Origin: Actinopolyspora lacussalsi
Lineage (GTDB): Bacteria > Actinomycetota > Actinomycetes > Mycobacteriales > Pseudonocardiaceae
DNA: 64,000 nt
Assembly (NCBI GenBank): GCA_030803735.1
Contig: JAURUC010000001.1
Location: forward strand, 1,807,501-1,871,500
Reading direction: 5' to 3'
Numbering within the stretch: position 1 is the first letter of the stretch; each line of letters begins with the position of its first letter. A program made the position numbers and the translations under genes. Below, piece by piece: positions 29,195 through 38,963 of this stretch. The notes under the pieces were generated by a model, which worked only from the letters and a program-made list of their open reading frames with translations, was not told the DNA's origin and searched no databases.

Positions 29195-29734
29195 GTGGCC
29201 TGGCTGCTGGCCGCGCGATCACCGCGATCGCTGGTGCACCTCCCGCTGCGAAACAGCCGATCACCGGCCTCGGCGAGGTGCGAGCCGGAATGCTTCCGGC
29301 AGGAGGAGTGCCCGTACAGCACAGCGGAAAGGCCGCTGGACCTGCTGTTGCTGCATCACAGCCTGCAGTTCCGCCCTTCGCGATGGAAGGAGGTGCGTGC
29401 CCGGTTGGACGACGGCACGCCGGAGACGGCAGAAATCCCCGCGAGCGATGCTCCGGAGTTCGGGAGTGAGCCCTTCGAATTCCACTGGATAAAGCGATAC
29501 CCGCTGCGGCAGCACGTACACGCGGAAACGCTGCTACTCACCGGGAACGCCCCGCTTTTCCGAGAGCTGAGCACGTACTTCCTCGACATCGCCGAGAACG
29601 GCCCCGGATCGCACTCGTGGAACCCGAGGAAGCACTACTGCAACGAAATCCGGTGGCCGGAAATCGGCCGGTACGACCAGGAGATACACATCGTCTACGA
29701 CGAGCGGTGGTCGGGAATCGAAATCAAGCTCTGA
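29195..29734 (+). CDS. Orphan hypothetical protein, start uncertain
   Basis: 179 residues from a GTG with no clear ribosome site. I do not recognise the family. The C-terminal 120 residues look like real, folded protein: RWKEVRARLDDGTPETAEIP, WIKRYPLRQHVHAETLLLTG, then IHIVYDERWSGIEIKL. The first 50 residues have arginine-rich composition like non-coding frames. It may be the surviving 3' part of a longer gene, in a pocket that also holds two broken genes. The size and Trp/His-rich make-up recall small immunity-type proteins, but that is only an impression. Confidence 0.45.
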   Translation: MAWLLAARSPRSLVHLPLRNSRSPASARCEPECFRQEECPYSTAERPLDLLLLHHSLQFRPSRWKEVRARLDDGTPETAEIPASDAPEFGSEPFEFHWIKRYPLRQHVHAETLLLTGNAPLFRELSTYFLDIAENGPGSHSWNPRKHYCNEIRWPEIGRYDQEIHIVYDERWSGIEIKL

Positions 29735-29744
29735 GGGAGTGGGC

Positions 29745-29767
29745 GGGCACCTCGCGCTGTGGTGCCC
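29745..29767. terminator. Possible hairpin terminator between convergent genes
   Basis: GGGCACC and GGTGCCC arms with a nine-base loop, between the orphan gene and the convergent dihydroorotate-dehydrogenase-like gene. The stem is short and there is no T-tract. Confidence 0.4.
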
Positions 29768-29821
29768 CGCAGCGACCTACACCCCACCCGACTCACCCGG
29801 CACTCCGGTTACCTCGGAAAC

Positions 29822-30910
29822 TCACCGGCGCGGTGGACGGTAGTTCTCGATCCGCCGCAGCAGCGCCCTGATGCGCAGCGCGTACAGCGGGGACAGCGCG
29901 TAGCCCGGGTAACTGGCGAACCAACCGGCACTGCCGAGGCTCACCGCGTCGGCACCGGCCCAGAAGTACTCCCGGCAGTCGTCGAAGCTGCGGATGCCGC
30001 CGGTGGCGATGATCGGCAGGGTCACACCGGCATCGCGCAGCTCCGAGACCACCCGCAGCCCGACCGGTTTGATCGCCCGTCCGGAGAGCCCGCCGAAACC
30101 GTTGGCCAGCAGCGGATTCCCGGTCTCCGGATCCAGCCGCAGCCCCTTGACGGTGTTGATGGCGGTCAGCGCCGACACTCCGTGCCGCGCGGCCAGCCGG
30201 GCGTGCTGCAGGTAGTCGTAGTCCGGGGAGAGCTTGAGGATCACCGGGTGGTTGCTGCGCGGCACCGCCTCGGCCAGTACCGACTCGATGATCGCGTTGA
30301 AGTCGAAGTTGACGTTGTGACAGGAGACGTTGAACTCCACAGCCGCGATGTCGCCCGCCGGGACGGCATTGTTGATCTTATCCACCAACGTGGTGAACTC
30401 CTCGGTGGAGAATCCCCCGACCGAGATGATCGTGTTCTGCCCGCGAGTTCGCGGATAGTAGTCCCGCAGGTAGGAGTCGATTCCCACGTTGCACCAGCCG
30501 AAGGCGTTGAGCCAGCCGCCGTCGACCCGCTGCAGCGCCCTGCCGTAGCGCTTCAGCAGACCGGGCAGTTCCCGCAGCGGCCAGACGTCGCGGGTGGTGA
30601 AGTGCCCCTCGCGGGGCTCGACGGTGACCGTGCGGGTGGTTATGGCGCCGAACCGGTCCAGCGGCACGAACTGCGAGACAGGGCTCATGCCGTAGGGGAT
30701 GAGCTTGGAATTGGCCACGCCGTAGCCGAGTATGCTCGAAGAGGTCACCAACCGGTTGCGGAGTCGGATGTCCCCGAGCCGGACGTGCGGCCCCGCCGTC
30801 TCGTCGGCACGGACCAACCGCAGGTTGCGCTCCTGAGCCAAGCTCACGATCTCTCCCCTCACCGTGTGCGCGATGACCGATTCGATGTCACCGTGCTCAT
30901 TCTCGCGCAT
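29822..30910 (-). CDS. Dihydroorotate dehydrogenase-like FMN oxidoreductase
   Basis: 362 residues, TIM-barrel of the PyrD family. FNVSCHNVNF holds the cysteine that is the catalytic base in class 1 enzymes (usual motif NxSCPN). VILKLSPDY, TAINTVKGLRLD, GGLSGRAIKPV and the FMN-phosphate loop IIATGGIRSFDD follow in the expected order. It is not next to the pyr operon, and the class 2 PyrD common in actinomycetes is not in this window, so it may act on another pyrimidine-like substrate or be a second enzyme. ATG 30910 (MRENEHGD) is chosen; the longer frame from 31039 would run into the long hairpin repeat. The 266 bp upstream contain that repeat. Confidence 0.8.
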   Translation of the reverse strand: MRENEHGDIESVIAHTVRGEIVSLAQERNLRLVRADETAGPHVRLGDIRLRNRLVTSSSILGYGVANSKLIPYGMSPVSQFVPLDRFGAITTRTVTVEPREGHFTTRDVWPLRELPGLLKRYGRALQRVDGGWLNAFGWCNVGIDSYLRDYYPRTRGQNTIISVGGFSTEEFTTLVDKINNAVPAGDIAAVEFNVSCHNVNFDFNAIIESVLAEAVPRSNHPVILKLSPDYDYLQHARLAARHGVSALTAINTVKGLRLDPETGNPLLANGFGGLSGRAIKPVGLRVVSELRDAGVTLPIIATGGIRSFDDCREYFWAGADAVSLGSAGWFASYPGYALSPLYALRIRALLRRIENYRPPRR

Positions 30911-31042
30911 CGGCGAGCGGCGGCACACGCGGTGGGTGTACAGGGATTTCCCGTTCAAGTTGTCGGTGTGCCCCGGCTCCGGCAACGCCAGGTCGCGCAC
31001 CGTTCCTCGGCGCGAAAGCGCCGACACCACCCACCGCACTCA

Positions 31043-31144
31043 CGGGTTCTCCCGTGCGGCTCTCGCGAGGACGCCCCCGACGTTGTGTAGTAACTACCCG
31101 ATGTCGGGGGGAACCGCAGCGAGAGCCGTGCGAGAGGTTCCGCC
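31043..31144. repeat. Long hairpin repeat, copy 1
   Basis: An imperfect long inverted repeat. The outer arm CGGCTCTCGC (31058-31067) pairs with GCGAGAGCCG (31120-31129); the inner arm CCCCCGAC (31075-31082) pairs with GTCGGGGG (31104-31111); the loop contains GTAGTAACTAC. The second copy is at 48618-48719. Between copies the outer arms differ by paired changes (CGGCTCTCG/CGAGAGCCG against CGACTCTCG/CGAGAGTCG), so pairing is maintained. A separate 7-bp hairpin with a GAAA loop lies at 31008-31025. Confidence 0.75.
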
Positions 31145-31176
31145 ACCCGACCCCCTACGGGCCGGACGGGGAGTAA

Positions 31177-31638
31177 TCACCCATCGATGTGGCCGATCTC
31201 GCGCCGCAGGGCGCGGAGGTCTCGCATGGCGCGGACCGCGTGCTCACCGTCGAAGGACTGGATCGCCGAGATGGATTCGTACTCGTCGTCGGGCAGTTCC
31301 AGCCGCGCGCAGTTGGCCCCTTCGGGAAAGCTCACTCCCCGCACATCGGACCAGGAGTAGCGGCGGGTCAGGATCGAGTTGCGCACTTCCACGCCGTTCT
31401 CGTCGGCACGCAGCCGCGGCCGGATCGACAGCAGGATGAGCCCGGCCAACACCGCGCCGATGCCGACCATGGCCACCTGGTCGGAGACCGTCAGCAGCAA
31501 CCCGTTCGAGGTTCTGCGCAGCATCACCGCGGCCACCCCGCAGACCACGAACACCACGACAGCCGCGGGCACGGCCACGTTGCGCACCCGCTTGGGGCGC
31601 ACCTGCACGAAACCGTCGGTACCGGTCGAGGCGCTCAC
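31177..31638 (-). CDS. Membrane PH-domain protein of the riboflavin operon
   Basis: 153 residues. Two transmembrane helices (about 23-41 and 50-70) are followed by a bacterial PH-like domain (about 72-153) with [20 protein letters not shown] and [15 protein letters not shown]. The gene corresponds in position to the uncharacterised membrane gene next to ribH in mycobacteria. Its GTG overlaps the ribH stop (GTGA), so it is the last gene of the rib operon. Function unknown. Confidence 0.88.
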   Translation of the reverse strand: MSASTGTDGFVQVRPKRVRNVAVPAAVVVFVVCGVAAVMLRRTSNGLLLTVSDQVAMVGIGAVLAGLILLSIRPRLRADENGVEVRNSILTRRYSWSDVRGVSFPEGANCARLELPDDEYESISAIQSFDGEHAVRAMRDLRALRREIGHIDG

Positions 31639-32135
31639 AGGAAGCCTCGCTCGCTGCTGTAGTCGCCGCGGAGCCCACGCAGCACCAGCGCGGTCTCCAG
31701 CGCGGCCGCGGTGGCCTCGAACCCCTTGTCCTCGATCGAATCGTCGAACCCGGCGCGCAGCGTCGCCTGTTCACGACTGTCCACGGTCAGCACACCGTTT
31801 CCGACAGCGGTGGACTCATCAAGGGTGACCCGGGTCAGCCCCGAGGTCACCGACTCGCACACGTAGTCGAAGTGCGGAGTTCCACCGCGAATCACCACTC
31901 CGAGCGCCACCACGGCGTCGTAGGCGTGGGTGAGCTGCTGGCAGACCACCGGAAGTTCCATCGAGCCCGGCACCCGAACCACTCTCGGCTCCGCGGTGCC
32001 GGCCTGTTCGGCCGCCTCCAGGGCACGTCGCAACATCTGCTCGGCGATGTCCGCGTGCCAGCGAATGGCCACGATCGCCACTCGCAGGTCGGGCGCGTGC
32101 GGCACCGAGACCTGCGGTCGTCCTTCCCCGCTCAT
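31635..32135 (-). CDS. ribH: 6,7-dimethyl-8-ribityllumazine synthase
   Basis: 166 residues. It condenses ribitylaminopyrimidinedione with dihydroxybutanone phosphate, the penultimate step of riboflavin synthesis. [18 protein letters not shown], the PGSMELPVV substrate loop and [19 protein letters not shown] with its conserved His are present. The start overlaps the ribBA stop (ATGA) and the stop overlaps the PH gene start. Confidence 0.97.
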   Translation of the reverse strand: MSGEGRPQVSVPHAPDLRVAIVAIRWHADIAEQMLRRALEAAEQAGTAEPRVVRVPGSMELPVVCQQLTHAYDAVVALGVVIRGGTPHFDYVCESVTSGLTRVTLDESTAVGNGVLTVDSREQATLRAGFDDSIEDKGFEATAAALETALVLRGLRGDYSSERGFL

Positions 32136-33457
32136 GCCGTCACCTCCGAGCCACCGCCGATCGAGGAGTCCTCCCCCTCATCCAGGTACTGCAGTTCGTG
32201 TCCCATCCTGTCCCGCTTGGTGCGCAGATAGCGCAGGTTCTCCGCGTTGGGGCGGATGGGAAGCGGCTCGCGGCCGACGATACGCAGGCCGTAGCTTTCC
32301 AGCCCGACCCGCTTGTCCGGATTGTTGGTCAGCAGCCGCATCGATCGGACACCGAGATCGGCCAGGATCTGGGCCCCCTGCCCGTAGTCACGGCCGTCCA
32401 CGGCCATGCCCAGCGCCAGGTTCGCGTCGACGGTGTCGGCTCCCGCGTCCTGCAGCTGGTACGCCTGCAGCTTGTGCATCAGGCCGATGCCCCTGCCCTC
32501 GTGGCCGCGCATGTAGAGCACCACGCCCCGGCCCGCCTCTGCCACCCTTGCCAACGCGGCGTCGAGCTGCGGACCGCAGTCGCAGCGCATCGAACCGAGC
32601 ACGTCACCGGTCAGGCACTCGGAGTGCACGCGCACCAGCAGGTCCTCGCCGTCGCCGATGTCGCCGTACACCAGCGCCAGGTGCTCGATCCCGTCCAGCA
32701 GGCTGTCGTAGCCGAAGGTCCGGAAAGTGCCGTGCGCGGTGGGGATGCGTGCCTCGGCGACCAGCTGCACCTGCTTCTCGAACCGCCTGCGGTAGGCGAT
32801 GAGGTCGGCGATGGTGATCAGCGCGAGTTCGTGGTCGGCGGCGAAGACCTCCAGCTCGTCGCGTTGGGCCATCTCGCCCTCGGCCTTTTCGCTGACGATC
32901 TCGCAGAGCACCCCGGCGGGCCGCAGCCCGGCCAGTCGTGCGAGGTCGACGGCGGCCTCGGTGTGGCCGGAGCGGCGCAGCACCCCGCCCTCACGAGCGC
33001 GCAGCGGCACCACGTGCCCAGGCCGGTTGAGGTCCTCGGCCGTGGAGTCGGGCGCGGCCAGCACGTTGATGGTGTGGGCGCGGTCGGAGGCCGATATGCC
33101 GGTGCCCACGCCGGAGGCGGCGTCCACGGTGACGGTGTAGGCGGTACCGTGCAGGTCCTGGTTGGCGTGGTACATCGGCGGCAGGTTGAGGCGGTCGCAG
33201 TCCTCGCCGGTCAGCGCGGCGCAGACGTATCCCGAGGTGTAGCGGACCATGAACGCGAGCAGCTCCGGGCTGGCCAGCTCCGCGGCGAAGATCAGGTCAC
33301 CCTCGTTCTCCCGGTCCTCGTCGTCGACCACGACCACCGGCCTGCCCGCGGCGATGTCGGCCAGTGCCCGCTCGATATCGGCGAAAGTCGTGTTGCCGAC
33401 CTGCTCGGCGTCCCTGCTGTCCGGGGGGCCGTCCGGGACGGAATCCTTCGAACTCAC
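32132..33457 (-). CDS. ribBA: Bifunctional DHBP synthase/GTP cyclohydrolase II
   Basis: 441 residues. The N-terminal RibB domain (about 25-225) has [14 protein letters not shown] and [16 protein letters not shown]; it makes 3,4-dihydroxy-2-butanone 4-phosphate. The C-terminal RibA domain (about 230-425) has the zinc site [20 protein letters not shown] and GHEGRGIGL; it opens GTP in the first step of riboflavin synthesis. It overlaps ribE upstream and ribH downstream by 4 bp each. Confidence 0.97.
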   Translation of the reverse strand: MSSKDSVPDGPPDSRDAEQVGNTTFADIERALADIAAGRPVVVVDDEDRENEGDLIFAAELASPELLAFMVRYTSGYVCAALTGEDCDRLNLPPMYHANQDLHGTAYTVTVDAASGVGTGISASDRAHTINVLAAPDSTAEDLNRPGHVVPLRAREGGVLRRSGHTEAAVDLARLAGLRPAGVLCEIVSEKAEGEMAQRDELEVFAADHELALITIADLIAYRRRFEKQVQLVAEARIPTAHGTFRTFGYDSLLDGIEHLALVYGDIGDGEDLLVRVHSECLTGDVLGSMRCDCGPQLDAALARVAEAGRGVVLYMRGHEGRGIGLMHKLQAYQLQDAGADTVDANLALGMAVDGRDYGQGAQILADLGVRSMRLLTNNPDKRVGLESYGLRIVGREPLPIRPNAENLRYLRTKRDRMGHELQYLDEGEDSSIGGGSEVTA

Positions 33458-34104
33458 CGCGCCTGCTCCCTACTGTCACCATTGTCCGCCGCACGCGGTG
33501 CTCCCGTGCGGGTGAGCCGGTCGAGTTGTGGGGCCATCAGCCGCTCCACGTGTTTGGCGAGCGCGTCGACTTCGATGTTGACCCGATCGCCGGGTGAGCG
33601 CAGCCCCAGTGTGGTCACTTCCCGGGTGGTGGGGATCAGGGCCACGCTGAAACCGCCCTCGGTGAGACCTGCCACCGTCAACGAGATCCCGTCCACGGTG
33701 ATGGAGCCCTTCTCCACCAGGTAGTGCGCCAGGTGGGGCGGGAGTGAGAACTCGGTGCGACCGTCGGCGTCGGCCGCGAGGAGGGTCGCGGTGTCGTCGA
33801 CGTGCCCCTGCACGATGTGCCCGCCGAGCCGATCGCCGAGCGCCATGGCACGTTCCAGGTTCACGCGGTCGCCCGCGACGAGCTCCCCCAGGGTGGAACG
33901 GCGCAGGGTTTCGTCGACGACGTCGACGTCGAATCCGTCCTCGGTCAGCCGAACCACGGTCAGGCAGACTCCGTTGACGGCGATGGAATCGCCCGGCGAG
34001 GAGTCACCGGTAACCACCGAGGCTGCCAGCGAGAGTCGGGCGCCGTCGGAGGATCGCTCGACCGCGACGAGCTCCCCGAGTTCCTCCACGATCCCGGTGA
34101 ACAC
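33454..34104 (-). CDS. ribE: Riboflavin synthase alpha subunit
   Basis: 216 residues. It dismutates two lumazines to riboflavin. Two tandem lumazine-binding barrels are seen, each with a recognisable start and GDRVNxE segment ([20 protein letters not shown]). The start is GTG 34104 (product begins [11 protein letters not shown] as in the family), preceded by a strong AAGGAGGG site. A 143-bp gap separates it from ribD; no FMN riboswitch was seen in it. Confidence 0.96.
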   Translation of the reverse strand: MFTGIVEELGELVAVERSSDGARLSLAASVVTGDSSPGDSIAVNGVCLTVVRLTEDGFDVDVVDETLRRSTLGELVAGDRVNLERAMALGDRLGGHIVQGHVDDTATLLAADADGRTEFSLPPHLAHYLVEKGSITVDGISLTVAGLTEGGFSVALIPTTREVTTLGLRSPGDRVNIEVDALAKHVERLMAPQLDRLTRTGAPRAADNGDSREQAR

Positions 34105-34247
34105 GTGGCACCCTCCTTTGGGCGTTCCAATCGGCCGTTCGGGGGACGTCGGTCGGGAGTTCTCCCGCGAGGTAACCGTACCCAACGTGTTCCGAGCGAG
34201 AAGTCATTACCCGTACGACGTAACGAACCGCGTTCGCTGCCCCCACT

Positions 34248-35288
34248 TTAGCCCTCGGACGGAACAGCGCTGATCCACACGTCCCGCCCGCACATCCTGA
34301 CCCGTTCGAAGTGAAAGCGCCACGCCTGCGAGATACTCGCCACTCCCGCGTCGCCGAGCGCGGCGCTGCCCGACCCGAGCAGGGCCGGCGCCACGAAGGC
34401 CTCTACGAGATGGATCCGTCCGGCCGCCAGGAACGCACCCGCCAGGGTCGGACCGCCCTCCAGCAGTACCGCGGTCACTCCCCGCTCGGCCAGCGAGCGC
34501 AGCACGTGATCCGGATCGCCACCGGGGAGCCGGATCGTGGGGGCGGAGTCGTCGAAAACCTTGGCCGACTCCGGGAGATCGCGATCACCCACGACCACCC
34601 GCAGCGGTTGTTCCGGCAGCGGGACACCACGCTCGTCCCTGGCGGTCAGCCGGGGATCATCGGCCAACACGGTGCCGGTACCGACGAGCACGGCGTCGCG
34701 GTGTGCCCGGATGCGGTGCACCTCGGCGCGCGAGGGCTCGGAGCTTATCCACTGGCTCGTGCCGTCGGAAGCGGCCGAACGACCGTCGAGGCTCGCGGCG
34801 TACTTCCAGGTCACGTGGGGAAGGCCGGTTCGCGTGGCGTGCAGCCAGGGGCGCAGCGCCCCGGTGGCGACCTCCTGCTCGTCGATGCCGCCGACGACGT
34901 CCACCCCGGCCTCGCGGAGCAGGGCGGCACCACCGGAAGCGGCCGGATTGGGGTCGGCCACCGCGTAGGCCACCCTGGCTACGCCCGCTTCCCGCAGCGC
35001 CACCGCGCAGGCCCCGGTCCTGCCGGTGTGGACGCACGGCTCCAGCGTGACCACGGCCGTGCCACCGACGGCGGCCTCACCGGCCTCTCGCAGCGCCAGG
35101 ACCTCGGCGTGCTCCCGACCGGCGGGGCGAGTCGCCCCGGTGCCGGCGACGTGCCCGTGGCGGTCCAGCACCACGCAGCCCACCGCGGGGTTGGGGCTGG
35201 TGCTGCCGAGTACGCGTTGCCCGAGCTCGGCGGCCCGACGCATGGCGTCGAGGACCACCGGGTCACGGGACCAGTCCGAACCGCTCAT
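34248..35288 (-). CDS. ribD: Bifunctional riboflavin deaminase/reductase RibD
   Basis: 346 residues. The N-terminal deaminase has the zinc motif [11 protein letters not shown] and the downstream cysteine box of the cytidine-deaminase fold ([13 protein letters not shown]). The C-terminal reductase (about 150-346) uses NADPH ([33 protein letters not shown]). It carries out steps two and three of riboflavin synthesis. Its ATG overlaps the rpe stop (ATGA), so rpe and ribD are co-transcribed. Confidence 0.97.
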   Translation of the reverse strand: MSGSDWSRDPVVLDAMRRAAELGQRVLGSTSPNPAVGCVVLDRHGHVAGTGATRPAGREHAEVLALREAGEAAVGGTAVVTLEPCVHTGRTGACAVALREAGVARVAYAVADPNPAASGGAALLREAGVDVVGGIDEQEVATGALRPWLHATRTGLPHVTWKYAASLDGRSAASDGTSQWISSEPSRAEVHRIRAHRDAVLVGTGTVLADDPRLTARDERGVPLPEQPLRVVVGDRDLPESAKVFDDSAPTIRLPGGDPDHVLRSLAERGVTAVLLEGGPTLAGAFLAAGRIHLVEAFVAPALLGSGSAALGDAGVASISQAWRFHFERVRMCGRDVWISAVPSEG

Positions 35289-35977
35289 GCGGAACCGTGC
35301 GCGGAGGTGTCCAGCGCCCGGGCACGCAGTCCCTCGACCGCACGGACTGGATCCTCGGCCCCGTATACGGCCGAACCGGCCACGAAGCAGTCCACGCCCG
35401 CCTCAGCCGCCTGTTCGATCGTGTCGCTGTTGATGCCGCCGTCGATCTCGACGAGCAGATTGAGGTGGCCGGTGTCGACCATGCGGCGCGCCGCGCGGAC
35501 CTTCTCGAGTACCCGCTCGATGAACTTCTGGCCGCCGAATCCCGGTTCCACCGACATCACCAGCAAGGTGTCGTAGTGTTTGAGCACGTCGGTGTAGGAC
35601 TCCAGCGGGGTGTCGGGTTTGACGGACAGCCCGGCCTTGGCACCGGCGGCGCGAAGGTTCTTGGCCAGCGCCACCGGGTCCTCGGCGGCTTCGGCATGCA
35701 CGGTGACGTTGTGCGCACCGGCCTCGGCGTAACCGGGTGCCCAGCGATCGGGGGCGTCGATCATGAGGTGGCAGTCGAGCGGGGTGTCGGTACTGCGCAA
35801 CAGCGACTCGACAACCGGCAGGCCGAGTGTGAGGTTGGGAACGAAGTGTGCGTCCATAACGTCGACGTGCAGCCAGTCGGCCCCACGACCGGGGCCGCCG
35901 ACAGCGGCCATCTCCTCGGAGAGCCTTGCGAAATCCGCGGACAGGATGGACGGCGCGATCATGGGCTGGTTCGACAC
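35285..35977 (-). CDS. rpe: Ribulose-phosphate 3-epimerase
   Basis: 230 residues. It interconverts ribulose and xylulose 5-phosphates and so feeds ribulose 5-phosphate to the riboflavin genes that follow. [14 protein letters not shown], the metal-binding [28 protein letters not shown] and VEIDGGIN are all present. GTG 35977 is preferred because homologues begin a few residues before MIAPSIL; the ATG at 35962 is an alternative, and neither has a strong ribosome site. Confidence 0.95.
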   Translation of the reverse strand: MSNQPMIAPSILSADFARLSEEMAAVGGPGRGADWLHVDVMDAHFVPNLTLGLPVVESLLRSTDTPLDCHLMIDAPDRWAPGYAEAGAHNVTVHAEAAEDPVALAKNLRAAGAKAGLSVKPDTPLESYTDVLKHYDTLLVMSVEPGFGGQKFIERVLEKVRAARRMVDTGHLNLLVEIDGGINSDTIEQAAEAGVDCFVAGSAVYGAEDPVRAVEGLRARALDTSAHGSA

Positions 35978-36136
35978 AATCGGATGATAGCCCTCGGGTG
36001 AGACGAGGGCGGTGCTCCCCGGTGGAAGACACCGGCCGCGAACCGGAAAGTCACGTAGTGTCCGGGTGACCGCGCTGTTCTCCGAGTCACCGCGGAGCGC
36101 TCCCGACGAGCGAAACCGAACGGACGGAGGCGGGAA

Positions 36137-36625
36137 GTGCCGATCACGAAACACTGCCCCGGCGGGCTGCTGCGCGGGGTGCTGCGCGCCCCCGTCCGGT
36201 TGTACCGCAGGGATCTAGGCTGGCTGCTCGGCCACCGGTTCCTGTACCTGGTCCACCGCGGTCGCGACACCGGCGTGCTGCGGGAGACCGTGCTCGAAGT
36301 GGTGCGACACCAACCGGACTCCGGTGAGGTGGTGGTGGTCTCCGGCTGGGGTGACAGGTCCCAGTGGTACCGCAACATCACCAGGTCACCCGCCGTGGAG
36401 ATCCGGGTCGGCAGACAGCACTACCGGTACCCGCGGCAGCGCGTGCTCGACGAGTCCGAAACCGCCGACCTGCTGGCCGGTTACGTGCGCAGACATCCCC
36501 ACGTGGCGCGGGTGCTGGCGAGGGTGACCGGTTGGCCGCTGCTGAGCGAGGAGGGCCGCGCGGAACTGGCGCGGACACTGCCCGCGATCTCGTTCACCCC
36601 GCGCGACCACAGCGGCTCGGTCTGA
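36137..36625 (+). CDS. Deazaflavin-dependent nitroreductase-family protein
   Basis: 162 residues, one split-barrel domain of the DDN/F420H2-dependent family. [19 protein letters not shown] and [20 protein letters not shown] match the conserved core. Family members reduce or bind F420 or haem-like ligands; substrate unknown. GGAGG precedes the GTG. It stands alone, divergent from rpe and convergent with the permease gene. Confidence 0.9.
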   Translation: MPITKHCPGGLLRGVLRAPVRLYRRDLGWLLGHRFLYLVHRGRDTGVLRETVLEVVRHQPDSGEVVVVSGWGDRSQWYRNITRSPAVEIRVGRQHYRYPRQRVLDESETADLLAGYVRRHPHVARVLARVTGWPLLSEEGRAELARTLPAISFTPRDHSGSV

Positions 36626-36683
36626 ACCACCGCGTCGCACCACCGGGGTCACGAAGCCCGTTCGCGATCCGGTGTTCCGGACC

Positions 36684-36706
36684 GGCTCGCTCGGCCCGAG
36701 CGAGCC
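36684..36706. terminator. Bidirectional terminator
   Basis: A perfect 11-bp inverted repeat (GGCTCGCTCGG/CCGAGCGAGCC) with one central base, between the convergent deazaflavin gene and permease gene. Confidence 0.75.
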
Positions 36707-36727
36707 GAGCGAGTCTCCGGGCGGGAT

Positions 36728-38137
36728 TCAGACATCCACGCGTTGTTCGGTGGTTCGGCGACTCTCCCGGCGCCTGATCAACCAGTAGGCCAGCAGCAGC
36801 AACGCCACGAAGGGCAGTCCGGCCTTCCAGGCCATGCCGAACTGGGCGGTGAACGGTGTCGTCAGCAGCACCGCGAGCACGAAGAGCATGGCGAGCACGG
36901 TGGTGAGCGGGGCTCCGGGCAGCCGCACCGGCGAACTCGGCAGGCCTGCCGCGGCACGTTTGCGGCGGAAGACGAGCTGGCTGGCGAAGATGATCAGCCA
37001 GGTCAACAGCGCGCCGAACAGTGCGATTCCCAGCAGCACCGGAAACGCCGAACTCGGCGCGAACGCCGACACCGCGGCTGCCAGCGCCAGCCCGACCGCC
37101 GAGAGCAGCAGCGCCCGACGGGGTGTGCCCTGGCTACTGAGTCCGGCGAACCAGCGGGGCGCGTAGCCGTCGCGGGCCAGCGAGTAGGTCATGCGGGCGG
37201 TGACGTAGAGATTCGTGTTCATCGCCGAAAGCGCCGCGGTCAGGATCACGAAGTTCATCACGCCCGCCGCGGCGGGAACCCCGGCTATCTCGAACAGTCG
37301 CACGAACGGGCTCTGCGTCAGCTCGTCACCGCCGGAGGCGCTGTTCCACGGCAGGATGGACACGATCACGAGCATGCCGAGCACGTAGAACAGCGCGAGC
37401 CGCAGCACCATGCCCCGGGCGGCGCGGGGGACGTCGCGGGTGGGGTCACGCGATTCGGAGGCGGTCACCGAGACGGCCTCGGTCCCCAGATAGGAGAAGG
37501 TGACCACGGTCAATGCCAGCCACACCGCACCGATGCCGTTGGGCAGGAAACCACCGTGCGCGGTGAGCGCGCCCACACCGGTCGCGGGCTCGCCCGGCAG
37601 GCCGAAAACGATGTAGACGGCGCCGAGCAGGATGAACACCACGATCGTGACCACCTTGATCATGGCGAACCAGTACTCGAACTCGCCGAAGTAGCGCACG
37701 GCCGACGCGTTGACCACGAGCATGATCACGGAGAAGGCGACGACCGGCAGCCACAGCGGCACTTCCGGGTACCAGAACCGGAAGTAGATCCCGGCAGCGA
37801 CGACCTCGCTGCCGATGTTGACCACCTGCGCGGCCCAGTAGATCCACCGCTGCACGAATCCGGCCATTCCACCGAGGTAGCGATGCGCGATGGCTCCGAA
37901 ACCACCGGCCTCGGGATGTACCACCATCATCTCGGCCAGCGCGTAGGCCAGCGCCAGCGCGGCCAGCGCGGCCACCACGTAGGCGAGCAGCACGGCAGGA
38001 CCGGCGATGGAGATCGCCAGCCCGGAGCCGAGGAACAGTCCGGTACCGATCGCTCCCCCAACGGCGATCATCCCGACCTGTCGACTGCTGAGATCCCTGC
38101 GTAACCCGGTCTCGGTCTCGTCGGCTCGCTGCCGCAC
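36728..38137 (-). CDS. APC-family amino acid permease
   Basis: 469 residues with about twelve hydrophobic segments. The first segment carries the APC signature GMIAVGGAIGTGLFLGSG, and the cytoplasmic LAEMMVVHPEAGGFGAIA region follows. It is a secondary transporter of amino acids in the inner membrane; the exact substrate (for example GABA, proline or aromatic) cannot be read. GTG 38137 has GGGAGG eight bases upstream; the longer frame to 38185 lacks a site. Two copies of the 18-bp inverted repeat lie upstream. Confidence 0.93.
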   Translation of the reverse strand: MRQRADETETGLRRDLSSRQVGMIAVGGAIGTGLFLGSGLAISIAGPAVLLAYVVAALAALALAYALAEMMVVHPEAGGFGAIAHRYLGGMAGFVQRWIYWAAQVVNIGSEVVAAGIYFRFWYPEVPLWLPVVAFSVIMLVVNASAVRYFGEFEYWFAMIKVVTIVVFILLGAVYIVFGLPGEPATGVGALTAHGGFLPNGIGAVWLALTVVTFSYLGTEAVSVTASESRDPTRDVPRAARGMVLRLALFYVLGMLVIVSILPWNSASGGDELTQSPFVRLFEIAGVPAAAGVMNFVILTAALSAMNTNLYVTARMTYSLARDGYAPRWFAGLSSQGTPRRALLLSAVGLALAAAVSAFAPSSAFPVLLGIALFGALLTWLIIFASQLVFRRKRAAAGLPSSPVRLPGAPLTTVLAMLFVLAVLLTTPFTAQFGMAWKAGLPFVALLLLAYWLIRRRESRRTTEQRVDV

Positions 38138-38269
38138 TCCGTTTTCCTCCCGTATCGTCCGGAAACCGCGGAACAAACGGTCCACAATCTAAGGCAGGGA
38201 GCCCACGAACGGTTCCGCCGGTTGGATGCGGATTGCCCGTTCGGGTTCGGCGTCACGGCGTCACGGCGT

Positions 38270-38287
38270 CAATTTCTCGCGAAATCG
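38270..38287 (-). repeat. 18-bp inverted repeat, copy 3
   Basis: On the minus strand CGATTTCGCGAGAAATTG, one change from copies 1 and 2, giving a G-T wobble-type pair at the second stem position and keeping the GCGA loop. Confidence 0.75.
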
Positions 38288-38330
38288 CCGCGCGGAGGCG
38301 GGCCGGAGCCACGTACCCCCGAGGGGCCGT

Positions 38331-38348
38331 CAATTTCTCGCGAAATCG
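38331..38348 (-). repeat. 18-bp inverted repeat, copy 4
   Basis: Identical to copy 3, same orientation, 61 bp away. Flanks GTC and GCCG are also shared with copy 3. The pair lies between the cytosine deaminase stop and the permease start. Confidence 0.75.
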
Positions 38349-38392
38349 CCGGGCCGGGAGGGGTTCGGTGGGACCCCGACTTCGATGGGACC

Positions 38393-38854
38393 TCAGCTGC
38401 CCACGTCCTCGTACCACAGTCGAGGGGACCGTTCGATGAAATCGGCCATCATGCGCACGCACTCGCCGTCGTCGAGCAGGATGACCTCGACGCCGCACTC
38501 GGCCAACCACTCATGCCCGCCGTAGAAGTTGCGCGCCTCGCCGATGACGACCCGGCCGATCCCGAACTGCCGCACCAACCCACTGCAGAACCAGCACGGC
38601 GAGAGAGTGGTCACCATCGTCGTCGCGCCGTACCCCCGGTGCCTGCCCGCCGCCCGAAAAGCCGTGGTCTCCGCGTGGGCGGTGGGGTCACCGTCCTGCA
38701 CCCGCCGGTTGTGGCCGCGCCCCAGGATGTCGCCTCGCTCGCCGACCAACGCCGCACCGATCGGTACGCCACCCGCCGCCTCGCCCGCACGGGCCTGCTC
38801 CACGGCGGCGGCCAACCAGCTCCGGTACTCTTCCAACCTCGTCACTGACTCCAT
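38393..38854 (-). CDS. Yeast-type cytosine deaminase
   Basis: 153 residues, cytidine-deaminase fold. Zinc ligands are in TAHAETTAF (His, with catalytic Glu) and LSPCWFCSG (two Cys). The C-terminus (IGRVVIGEARNFYGGHEWL and ADFIERSPRLWYEDVG) resembles fungal cytosine deaminase (FCY1) more than guanine deaminase or TadA. It should convert cytosine to uracil in pyrimidine salvage. The start is ATG 38854 (MESVTRLEEY); the frame extends to 38908 without support. No cytosine permease is adjacent. Confidence 0.88.
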   Translation of the reverse strand: MESVTRLEEYRSWLAAAVEQARAGEAAGGVPIGAALVGERGDILGRGHNRRVQDGDPTAHAETTAFRAAGRHRGYGATTMVTTLSPCWFCSGLVRQFGIGRVVIGEARNFYGGHEWLAECGVEVILLDDGECVRMMADFIERSPRLWYEDVGS

Positions 38855-38963
38855 CGCCCGTCTTCCGCTCCGCACCCGGGTAAGAACGTCGTCCCGCCGG
38901 GACCACACCGGCGCACCAACCGTATCCGGCCGGTGGAGCGATCGACGGCCGGACGCCGGCGGA

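Noticed and set aside
34105..34247. FMN riboswitch between ribD and ribE
   Set aside because: The conserved RFN segments are absent in this 143-bp interval on either strand.
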